In this document: one piece after another, positions 26,190 to 37,700 of the stretch | How the letters are laid out: every line of letters starts with the position of its first letter | Numbering within the stretch: the first letter of the stretch is position 1 | Assembly (NCBI RefSeq): GCF_014839805.1 | Contig: NC_051140.1 | Span: 14,343,826 to 14,407,825, forward strand | Direction of reading: 5' to 3' | Length of the DNA: 64,000 nucleotides | DNA from: Manduca sexta | Lineage: Eukaryota > Arthropoda > Insecta > Lepidoptera > Sphingidae | Position numbers and translations under genes: made by a program | The notes under the pieces: model-generated | Seen by the model: the letters and a program-made list of their open reading frames with translations, nothing else | Databases searched by the model: none | What the model was told of the DNA's origin: nothing

Positions 26190-26330
26190 GCGATAATAAA
26201 TATAATATACATGCGAGTTTGTGAAGACGTTTGGAGATCCAAAGTTAAAGCATAAAGCGCTTTACGGACTTGAATGAAATTCGGCATACATAGACGTTAT
26301 TCTGAACAATATATGTTGGTTTTTATTCTA
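26190..26330 (-). mobile_element. 3' tail fragment of a dispersed retroelement-like repeat
   Basis: The reverse complement reads TGCCGAATTTCATTCAAGTC, then CCAAACGTCTTCACAAACTC and a TATAATATTTA-like end. I recognise this as a tail shared by many lepidopteran repeats. The 94-residue frame on this strand is the repeat, not a gene. Confidence 0.55.
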
Positions 26331-28207
26331 TAGGAGTCTGAAGTACATTGTTTTTTATGTTAGGAAAGGTTTTCAGAGGTACACATAGTTAGTCATAATT
26401 ACCTATAAATATATTTTACTGGCGGTTCCAATAAAGTTCCTTTCAGAATATAATATACATGTGCGCATAAACCACCTACATGCAAATTTACCTAAAAACT
26501 AAATTGTAGACGTGATTTTGCAAGTAATGCATATGCATTTAATAAGTAATTAGATATTGACATAATGTTATGCATATATTCTGAGAATAGTGGAAACGTA
26601 AGCGATCGTTATACTGCATTACATACATCTTGCGTGGTATACTAATATTCAACCCTTAATGAGTGATGGATTTTCAAAAATATATGAGTCAAATTAAACA
26701 TGTTAAACGTTCTTCATTTAAGATCCGCGAATCTTTAGTCAAGTTAAATGGACGTTCCATAACATTAGAGTTTCCATTTTCCGACGAATTAAGAAATTTT
26801 ATTTAGGATCGCATGTGATGAAACGTTTGTTTTTAAAATTATTTATACAATGTATGTACTTACTTCGGAAATACTACCTTTATTCTGGATATTTGCTAAT
26901 TCGTATTTTTATTATACGTCCACGACTAAAGTGGAGTGTGGTCGAATAGAATATTGACTGACGAGAGATGATTACTACTCAACAGTCGACCTGTTGGAAC
27001 CGGATACTTGGACCACTATAGCGCGTTCGACACCTTGCGTACGGTGGTCGCTATCCGGGCGGATATAAAATATACCCTACCAACAGCAAAAATTACTATA
27101 GAAGTTAATATTTGCAGATGTCGCAATCCCATTTTTATACACATTAATCGCATTCACGGCCCATAACTTATTTACCCTTTCATAAGTTTAATCTCTATGT
27201 CAATATCCGTTATTACTCAATATGGCATCACAGATCGTCCGTATAGCTTGCATTTTTTCTGTAATAAGAATACTAACAATTACGAGCACTCGTATGAAGG
27301 CATTTTTATTTTACTGCTCGTACTTTGCATAATGTTGTTACGTGATCAGTGAATGTCTTTCTTTACTGCGCCGGCAAGTGAAGCTCTAATGGCTAAGTCT
27401 ATCTGTACCTTTGAATGTAGGTTAATTTACATTACATAATTTTTATGTACTTATAATAATATAAAAACATAATACATAATAAATTATTATGATTTTTGCA
27501 AAATTATGGACTATAGTTGGCGTTAATAAAGGAATTGTTTGTTGGATTCTGTTGGAACCACTTTTTGTGTAACGTAAAACAATTAATTGAATTATTCACC
27601 AGTTCAATTCTTCAACAAAATGTTATAGTTGAAAACCATTCCTTATTCTTCTCTTTTCTCCTTTACCTATGCATTACTGAAATTACTTTACAAATTGTAT
27701 TGTGTACTTTATGCCATTTTCTACTATATTTTAATAATTGGAATATGGTTAAATAAAATGTCAAATTATAGTTCACATAGACTGTACGAAACTATTGTTT
27801 TGATTTAAATGTTTTTAAAGATGATAACTCTACATGATAGTTGATATTGCCGTTCACAATATTTTTTTTCTATTTTAGATAAAATCGTAATAATAATGGT
27901 CCATAAGTTACAGAATGCAAGACAAATGAACATGATAATGTAATTTCAATGTATGAGGTAACCAAATGAGTAATGAAACGCTGAGACAATAGATTAGTTA
28001 GAGACAAACAACACTTGCTTCTTGTCGAAGCCGCCATTGTATTCCGTTCTCGAACTAAGTGCAATCGAAACAAAAATTGGATTATGTAGATTTAGTAATT
28101 TATATGAAATCGAATTAATTGATTCTTAGTTTTGTTTTGGGTAATAAAGAGCTAAAAATGTCGTATGTTTCTGATAGTTTTTGCTTTGATTCATGATCCA
28201 CTTTTAA

Positions 28208-28265
28208 AGGTAAGCCTTATATCACATCATAGCACGAACAAGGGTTCGGCGAATAATGACTAGAT
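28208..28265 (+). mobile_element. Degraded fragment of SINE family A
   Basis: The motif TATCACATCATAGCACGAAC followed by GGCGAATAATG aligns by eye with the internal body of family A (CTATCACATCATGGGACGGA, then TTGGCGAAAAGTG). Short and diverged. Confidence 0.45.
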
Positions 28266-28629
28266 TTAGATTTGTGGTATCTTCTATACCCCTTCAAGAA
28301 GACAGTGTGAGATAATGATGAACATGATTGATCGTTGTCTCAATAGTGTATCGCCAAACTCTAAACTCCCACTCTAATAAATGTTGTTAATGAGTATTTT
28401 ACCTAATTAATGATTTAAATCTTTCTTACATTAAGTAATACTTCGATTATAAAAAGTTCAAAAATAATATCCAGTTCAACCAATGATTAAAACGTTTATT
28501 GGGTAAGGCCTTAATTGATCAAATCGGAAAGAAGTAAAAGCCCTTAAACTTTACAATTACAACACAACAAAGAAACCCATCGAAACCTTCAAACTATAAC
28601 CGTGAATGACAACTGCAACATCATGTTCA

Positions 28630-28735
28630 CAGTGTTAGGGGCGGGCGGCAAGCTTTCAGTTCTCCCCTCCAGGCGTGAGGCGGGCGGTGGGTGCGCACTC
28701 GCCGCCAGTCCCTTCGCGACGCACCTCGCGACACC
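28630..28735 (+). promoter_or_regulatory. Likely core promoter and 5' UTR of the CPAP1-type gene
   Basis: A GC-rich block breaks the AT-rich background directly before the start codon. TCAGT at 28656-28660 matches the arthropod initiator consensus, about 78 bases upstream of ATG. No TATA box is seen 25-35 bases before it. If this initiator is used, the 5' UTR is short and unspliced. Transcript data are needed to place the true start. Confidence 0.45.
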
Positions 28736-28778
28736 ATGTCCTCCTTGTGGATCTTACTAACGCTGCTCCCCGTGCTGG
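28736..28778 (+). CDS. CPAP1-type gene, coding exon 1 (signal peptide)
   Basis: ATG at 28736 sits in an acceptable initiation context (ACACC before ATG). The exon encodes 14 residues, MSSLWILLTLLPVL, plus the first base of a glycine codon, and is followed by the donor GTAAGT at 28779. The intron falls inside the signal peptide, a common arrangement in secreted insect proteins. Intron 1 is 6,128 bases (28779-34906). Confidence 0.92.
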
Positions 28779-31700
28779 GTAAGTGCATACTCCGTGACCG
28801 CTGACCTGCGCGTACCGCTCCGTGAGCCGTGACGTAACTTCGGAAGTGATCAGGAATTTGTGATTTGTTCGTGCTGTAAACGTAACGTTGTTTTTATGAA
28901 TTGCGTTTACATGAGAATTGGTTTTCGTGTGTGTCTGTTTGTGTGTGGGAAATTCGCTTTTTACTTAATTTATTTGATCTCTCTCTATAACTTCTAATAT
29001 TTTTATTAATTTCTAACATTTATCCTAACATGTAATGTAAAATACATAACTACATTTTTTAACAGTAACATATAATCAGATTGTATTTAAAGTATATGTC
29101 ATTGTTTACAACAGATTCACGGGATGAATTATCTTCATTGTTACAGATTTAAGTAACATTCGTTATTCCTAGACGAACGTCATTAACCATAAGACCCGTA
29201 GATGCACTCGGAATGCTGTGAACCATTACCTACACATCTCAGTATGCCGCGATCCCGCACCGGCAGCCGCTCTTGCGTAACCAAAGATGCACTTTCCATT
29301 TGCCTAGAGTTCGTACCTTAACTAGGGAGAGCGGACCCCCATATATTTTCCAAGTATTACCCTTCTTCGGATGGTCTTTCATGATATTTCTTGTACTGTT
29401 TTTCACTCATAATAAATGGCTTATTAAACATTAATTTTGTTACTGGCATATTAAAATTATTGTTTTTTGTATGGTGTACTGTACGCATCATTTTAATAAC
29501 AATTGAGCCCTAATGACTTATAAGTTATTTGAATTTAACCTAAATATCTAAAAAGACTATGACTAAGAATATGTCCAATAACATTTTATTGTCTCTATTA
29601 AGGGGAAGGCATATTGTTCCCGTGTTCTTTATAAATAGCAATGCACTATGTTACCATAATTGTTCACTACACTTCATTATTCAGGGATTTATTTAATTGT
29701 TAAGATTTTCGCTAACCCAAATAGATTTTAAAGAAATTAATATTGTATCGCATATTTTTTATTATATGGTACGATATTATCTGCACTATTGTTCTTTTGA
29801 TTAATAAGAAGATCTAATGAAATGTTTCACTATTTAATCATTAATCTTTCAGACAGGCACTCGGATGTTGTGACAATGACTTAATTGTTTATTATTTATA
29901 CTTAGTTTCTGCATAACATTTATGAAAATCACATACGGTCCACACATATGTAATTTGAAGAGTTCGAGAGTCCATATAATATGTAAAATATATTCAGCAA
30001 TCTACATATTATGCAGTACAAGCTCATTATATTTTTGTCGTGACTGAATCGAAGCCAAGGGCGTATCAAATATATTGTGGCGCTCGCGCGGCGCATCTCA
30101 GTGATAATCGGTTCCCCGGATTTGCATAAGTGATTTTCCCACGGTCCGCTCTCCGAACTGGGCCGGCATGACGATTGCTGGAGAACGGATGGGTAACTCA
30201 AGGTTCGCCGAGACGTTTACCCGACTCCTATTAATATTTACAAACACTCAAATATGCAGCCATTGTTCTCACTTTCACTACAATTATAGTTTTGTTTTGG
30301 CTTTTTTTATCGATCTCAAACCGGTTTGACAGGTGCCGCATTTCAAAGTTACTTTTTATTCAAGCTTTCTTTTGTTTTCAAGCTGAAAGTTTATGCACTT
30401 CTAAAATGATATCTGTATAATTTTACCCATTCCGTAACAGCTCTTTTCCAACAGATAACTGCGAGAATAGAACTCTAAACATTGTCGCTTTACCGCGTCA
30501 TAAGCGTGAGAAAAATATTGCACGCAAACGTGAATGAAAAGCGAAAGTTATTCTTATGACCTAGTCCAACCATTTATCGACACGACGCGTACATGTTTAT
30601 TGATTCACGATCTAAGATTAATTGACGTATTATGACTTTTGACTGATTCATCAAAACATTGTTACGTCATTGCATACATTAGCAAGATTCAATGAACTGC
30701 AGAGCTAAGCGATTCGCTTATATAGCTTTTACAATATTAGTAAATTAAAGTTATACGTTCTAATTTGTGGTTTCTTAAATATTGTTATAATATTAATATT
30801 ATATTGATAATTATATATGTCGCGTTGTTATAATTTAGAGATTTACTTATTAGTCGAGTTAAATTTTGGTCAATTTAAAACATTTGTTTACTTTTGTCCT
30901 TGAAAATTTAAATCACCGTGACATTATTTAAGATGTTAAACACCTGGTATAAACACGTAGAGTCTAAATAAATTTACGCATTGAATTCGCACCATCAAGT
31001 TTTCATTGTGAAAGCCGCTAAATGTTGCACACTCTAAAAGATAACACCGCTGTCGTAAAAAGTATTGACATTTGCAGTTTTTTCGCTGAATTAGTGATAC
31101 ACCCGCAACAACTCCACAAGCGTGAAGATTTTTTACACGTAATATTGCACCATTTTAACTATTTCACGGTAAATAAAATAACGAGTATACAATTAAATAT
31201 TATTCATACGGTATATTTTATTCCATTTTGTAATATCTAAGCTAACAGAGTACTCGTTATTTGCGAGTCGGCTCTAGGGTAATTTGCGCATGATTACACA
31301 AATACATCTATTACCCTACTTTCTTTAGTTTGAAATCATTTAGCGACGTCCGAAACAAAATATATCACACGTAAAGCACATTATATCTCCTTACATAAGG
31401 TAGATGGTAGTGCAGATAGTGGTGACCTTTCGCGGAGGATGCGCGGCACCTTGCGGGCGAGCGTTGCGCAAGCGATGCTATCGCGACGGTGCGGCGCGGT
31501 GCGGCCCCTACCACTCGGCCACACTCCGGCTTGGGAACCTCTAACCGCAGCCGTATTATGCTTACTGCCTTCCTTTGATCATATCGCGGTCATTTTGAAA
31601 TTATTTCTTGTTTTTACTGATCTGATCCATTGAGAACTTTAAAATTGTTAACATCGTTTGAAATAACCTTAAATATTTAGTACTGTCCTAATACGTGACG

Positions 31701-34700
31701 ATGTTATTATAAGGCACCGCGCAGACGCTGTTATCCTGTTGGCAAGTATGGATATGGTCGCTGCTGCAGTTGTTAAACTGTCAATTGTATAACTCTAAAG
31801 TAGTACTTCCCGGGAACAATTTGATAGTACACCGACCCCAATAAATTTCATATAAATAGGCGTACAAAAGCGACACCATCAACAAATAAACAATTAAAAA
31901 ATCCAACAACATCGTAGTGTGCACCGTCCCTTAGTTTAACGAACATCCGCACACAAATATATTCGCATTAGTAATAAATTTCCGGTTCCGCTATCTTCAC
32001 TATTTTGTGTCTGTTTCCTCAGTGCATGTTTGGAATATAGTGGAGCGGATGCTATGATATTACAAATATTACTATACACGCTAATAATTATACGCGTAAT
32101 AGTATACTGATATATCAAAACTATATGCATCATATACGTTCGGCATTTGATTTTATGCATATGTAAATAAAGGATTTTCGTCTCGATGGTAGATTCTTCC
32201 ATCGCACAATCTAAATATATAAAGATATTATATCTAAAACGTCAGCAAGAGGGCAAGCGGGTCAACCAATGATAAGTGATCATCACTGCCTATGACTGTC
32301 TATCATAACATCAAAAGAATTATAGGTTTGTAACTGACCTTGGAAAGGGTTGAGAATTTGTATCCATTTTCCACCTTCGACAATTTTACTAACCACCACA
32401 CGAAACAGCAAATGTTATTTACACATATTTTTTATAATATATACCTATATGGTCGATTACTAATATTGGCGCAGTATTTCGAACTATAGATATTTTTAGA
32501 AGTAGGCATACACAAATTGTATGCACAATATCCTGAAACTGCGTCAATATCAGATCTAAATCTAAAATCATTCTCCAATACACCACCATTATGGTTATGT
32601 GACTGACACTACCCGACAATCAACCTGATCCGAGGTCGGGTCAGGTCGCAGGCAGTGAAATGCATTCATCACGATACCATTTTGGTTGCAGTATGCACTC
32701 GTGACGCGGCGATAAACGCCGTGTACACTCGTGTATGTCATTTGCTACATTCGGTCGGACTGAACCTTACACTATGATGCAATTTACCTATACTCTAAAT
32801 AAAGTGTTTAGTACTGTGTTAGTATTATAGACTTACCCCCTTATTCATAGACGTTATTAATCTAAAGACGGAACATTGCTGTGATAACAAGTCTGTTTCT
32901 CAGTACTGACGGCACGGCAGCCCTCGCAGTGCGTAGACATAGGGCCGTTGTGATTGGCTAATATTTAGATACAATTTTAATCTAGTTGGCTGTCAGATAA
33001 ACAAAGCTGAGAAACAGACTTGTTATCACAGCAATGCTCCGTCCTTAGATAAATAACGTCTATGAATAAGGGGGTTACATGACATAAAAGATTATATAGA
33101 TTAGACATTGGGAAGATTGTAATGCAAACATTTTGTGCTCAACGATTGTTACTCGATCTACCGTGAAATAGCAAAATACCAATGTAAAATAATATATTTT
33201 TTCCATATCGTGTTTGGACCTTTTTAATGCACATATTAGTATATTTTCTGTAAAAATGTTATTTTTGTATCAGTGTCTAAACTGACATCATGTCAAACCT
33301 AAATTTTAAATAATACAACGGCTTGTGACCAACTGGTAATTAATTTTGGATCACAAATTATTTAGTCCTGATGTCCTTCTATAACTGACTATAATTGACT
33401 CTTTGACGTCTTGCATTACATGTATTTTGACTTTTAGCTGTATCTCAAAATATCGTTTATTGTACAATAACTAACTATGTGTTTACTAGCTTGTTCTAAT
33501 GTAGTACGTACAATATGAAATATGGATTCGGCCATGCTTTAAGGCCAGGCCTACATTCAAATAATTATATTACACCAAATATAAAGTAGCTTGTAATATG
33601 ATAAATTATAAAAGCAGTGCCTGTTTGGTTCAGTAACACTTTTGGCTCAATTACACTTGGTCGATCACCCGTGTTGAAGTTAAGGCAAACAACGAAATGT
33701 AAATGAACGTTATATGTATATGGATTACCGTTTCGAATTCCGGGCCCCAGTTCCGGGACCCGAGCTAACGATCATTTACAATATCGATTTCAAATCGATC
33801 AAAGTTTAAGCACGACAACTATAATATATATATTTTTTAATTTAAAGACAAGTTTGTTACTTGTCCGGGATTCGAATTTATTCGCTCCTTAACACATCAT
33901 GGAACGGAGGTACGTCTATTAATCTGTCTAGTAAACCGTGGTTGATGACTTTGACTACCTTTCAGGGATACATACGGTCGTCAATTTATGTATAGATGTT
34001 TGTATCTATCATTGATTATTTTTAATAGTGATTTATAACAAAATGAAAATAGTAATTGTATTAGACGCCATAGGACTCTTCTTACAAACTTTACCATGAA
34101 ATAACCATTGAACTGTCAATACATATTTATGTCTTTTGGTTCTTTACTATTCAAACTAACGGCGCTATGGTTAACTACCAACAAAACTTTAATGTATTTA
34201 TTTGTTGCTCAAATGGCTACATTCGAATCTTATGCAATGTAGTTTAAAGATATAATACTAAATAACCATTGCTAGGGGCCAAACATTCTTAAGAAACAGG
34301 TTTCTCGTAGTATTTTGAACACAATTCATTAATCGTTTCCGTGTTATGTACTACTTTCTGATATCATGCAATTCTATAGATATTACATACGTAACATCAC
34401 GCCTTTTCCCTTTCCAAGGGTTAACAGAAGTTTATAACAACCGAATTTCGCCAGCTATGTTAGGTCCGTGCAATAAGAGGCGAGTCTTTTTACTGGGCAT
34501 AAATCGCTTATTATACAACAGTAAATAAAAAAAAAATAATAATATAATATAGGATGTATAGTATCATATATGTACTACGTATAACCATTTTCTTTATTTT
34601 CTCTTAATAACAATTGTGTGTAAACTGACTTTATGTATTTACCTAACAATAACGCCAAGTGTTATTGCTTGAACTATGTACGTGTATAAGAAGTTTTGTA

Positions 34701-37700
34701 TAACTGTACTTCGTAAAATAACAACGTTAAAGAAAACACTTTAGAATATTAAAAATAGTTTAGATACAATTTAGTTTAGATTCGCTTTAAAACGTTTCAC
34801 GTAACTTCTTTAATAATGTTTTAAATTGTATAGATAATTTAGATACAATTCGGTTTAAAACGTTTCACGTAACTTCTTTAAGACAATAATGTTTTAAATT
34901 GTACAGGGGCAGCAGAGAGGTTCAACTGTAAAGGTAGAATACTCGGCGCGTACTACGCAGACGCCAAGTCTGGGTGCAAGGCGTTCCACGTATGCGTGAG
35001 GGTCGCGGGCGGCGGCATCAGGGACTTCAGGTTCTTCTGCCCTCCCGGCACGCTGTTCCACCAAGAGGCTCAGACGTGCACCGACTGGGGTGATGACGAC
35101 CCCCTGGCCTGCCCCGCAGACATCTACGACGGTCAGTTTGATCTCTACAGGATAGGATCTGGTGAGCCGGCTTTGCAACTAACAACACTCATCAATCACA
35201 TCTAATTTCGTTTAGTTTGTTGCTCATAAATCATGAATAAATATTGCTTTACTTGTTTTTACTCATAAGAGTTTAGTGTATTTGTGTTTATCGAAGCAGA
35301 ATGTTCTCGTAGTATAGTTATAACTCGTAGATATTTATAATATCACATGACGAGACTGACTCTGCGGTGTAGTAGTATTACAGTACAACTGCAGTGCTGA
35401 GGTTTCGGGTTCGATCCCCGGATCGGAAAAAAATTATATTAGGTGTTGGTACTCAGTACCAGCCTAGAATCTGAAATTTGTGGCCGATATGGCGATAGGC
35501 TCGGCTCCTATCACATCATGGGACTGAATACATACGGTGAAAAGTGAGTACACCACTTGCGCTACTGCCTATCCCTTCTAGGATAAAACCCGTGAGTGCG
35601 CGAGTGTTCATGAAAAGATATTTAAATAATTTTGATGGCAATAAATTACTTGTAAATTACTTTTTGGCGCAAAATTATTAATTAATTAATTATGAATTAT
35701 TGTAATTATCTTTATGTTTATAGCAAAAGGGTAGAAAACGAGTTTTTGGGCAACCTAATGTTAGGTGATCACCTGAGTCCATTGAACATCCACAAAGAGA
35801 GAAGAATATTAAACACATTGCCCATTTTAAGGAAAAGGATTAGTGATTGTTCGTGCAGATGTTTTTCGGTCTGTTACAGTCTCACTACTATTTCATGACC
35901 ATTTTTTGAGACAGTAGCACCACATCCACGGAGTTAATCTATTGATGCTGTAGGAAATACTGACCACAGTATGGCGGTACCAATTTTACAAATATTTTTT
36001 CTATTTAGCATACTGCAGAAACTATAATTAATAAAATTGGAAAGCACATTAAAAGTAATTCATTGCAATAGCCAATATTCATTTAGCAGCTATTAGATAA
36101 AATTATTAAATCTAAGATAAAAGGGAGACTTATTTAATAAGAAATATCACAATACATTTGCATTTTAATAATACGCTATAATATGGAAAGCTTTAAGTTT
36201 TAACAGCGGCTTAAGTAATAATATAAAAAATCAGGGAGACGCTAAAATCTGCTTCGACTGGCAATCATTTTGCTTTATGTACTGCTTTTAATAGGTGCCA
36301 TAAATTTACTTTCATAGTATTCGATTCATTGACATGAGCTATTTATTTTGTTAGAAACAGCAGTACTAATTACTTAGAAAGCATTGCGCTACATAATTAT
36401 TTATATGCTTTTATATATTGCGTTCGGGTAACTTTTTACTTTTGGCACAGGATTTGACACAAGAAAAATATCGTCTCCATCATATCGTGAAGAAGAACCA
36501 GAATTTGGGCTACAGCGCGCCGAGACAGGCGATCGCCGACTTTCACAAAGCAATGGCGCTTCTAATGGACCTGCTTCTGATCTCCGTGCCGCTCACTCGT
36601 CAGACTTCTTTACCGGGCAGCGCGACCGTGGCCGCGATGATGCCGCATCATCTGCACCCTCTGCGCCTGTTGCGTCCCACGCTCCGCCCCCTGCCCCACG
36701 ACAGTCCTTCAGAAGAGCTACGACACCTTACACAACTCCTTCTACTACGCAATATACAACACCGTCGTCAATCCCGCCTCAACAGTCCAACCCTCCTCAA
36801 TTCGAAACATCTAAACGTAAATTCATCAGAAAACGTCCGATTTATCCTTCAACACCAGTGCCGCAAACGTTCGCACCTAATACTCAATCGCAACAACCTT
36901 ATCAGGAAGAACAACAAAATTTCAATCGCCGACAACCGCCACAAAATAGGCCGAGCTATACGACGCCAAATGTACCGATTCAATTCAGAGAATTCAAAGA
37001 CGAGTACGTTGAAGTAAGCAGGGTCACGCCAAAACAAAACCGATTCTTTGGTAACAGTCCGACTGCGACACCTTTCGCCCAATCGACCCAAGCTCCTAAT
37101 TTCAACAAGAAGGAAGGTCTGGTAGAATTGTACAATTACGAAGCACAATCGACTCCAGGCCTTACCGTTCAAAACGAAAATCGACCATATAAAGTGCGAA
37201 ATGGTTTTAATGTGCAAGATGTTCCACTAGAACAAGACTTTGCGCGCAATAAAAAACTAAATAATAATAATTTTAACAACAACAATAACTATAACAACAA
37301 CAATTATAATAGGGTCTCCTCTACAACGACAGTTGATTATAATGCTGTGTCTCGAAGTGGCGGAAGTAGCACACCATCTTATAAAAACTTTAACAGCGTC
37401 TCATACGAATCTGAGAAGAATAATTTTGCTCCGTTTGCCAAGAACAATTATGTAAATAATCCTACCACTGTACCTACAACCACAACAACGGTATATACAA
37501 CTCAACGCCCGGAGCCTCCTGCAAATTTGAACACAGTTGCATACAACACCAACATCGGATTCCAGGCGCAATCAAATAATTTCGCTGAAAGTGATGAAGA
37601 TGATGGACAATATCGTCCCCCGCAAGGCGAAGACGATGGCCAATATAGACCAGAGCTATATGAAAGGGAACTTCTCTCTGGAGCTCATTCGCTTAATATA

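Larger units (their letters stand above)
24425..28629. other. Intergenic region upstream of the CPAP1-type gene
   Basis: It holds SINE and retroelement fragments (25300-25362, 26190-26330, 28208-28265), a GC-rich patch near 24920-25110 and an imperfect hairpin at 27001-27057. Open frames of 60-94 codons have no recognisable features. Confidence 0.6.
28779..34906 (+). other. Intron 1 of the CPAP1-type gene
   Basis: GT-AG, phase 1, 6.1 kb. It contains a TIR MITE (32836-33074), an old fragment of a common lepidopteran repeat (about 32240-32350), a CpG-rich block (31428-31570), a second GC-rich block (about 30080-30200) and SINE-like scraps near 33866-33910. No further exon with coding character was found. 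Confidence 0.85.
35162..36450 (+). other. Intron 2 of the CPAP1-type gene
   Basis: GT-AG, phase 1, 1,289 bases. It carries a sense-oriented tRNA-derived SINE (about 35355-35612) and a fragment of another interspersed repeat (about 35735-35850). Nothing coding was seen. Confidence 0.85.

Noticed and set aside
26003..26287. 94-codon minus-strand frame
   Set aside because: It lies in a dispersed repeat tail and has no protein-like features.
36418..37017. 199-codon open frame on the plus strand
   Set aside because: It overlaps CPAP1 exon 3 in another frame, starts inside the intron without ATG, and exon 3 is in frame with the chitin-binding exon; the composition is a by-product of the low-complexity sequence.
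36849..37217. 122-codon minus-strand frame, and others at 37743-38134
   Set aside because: Antisense shadows of the low-complexity coding exon; no motifs of their own.
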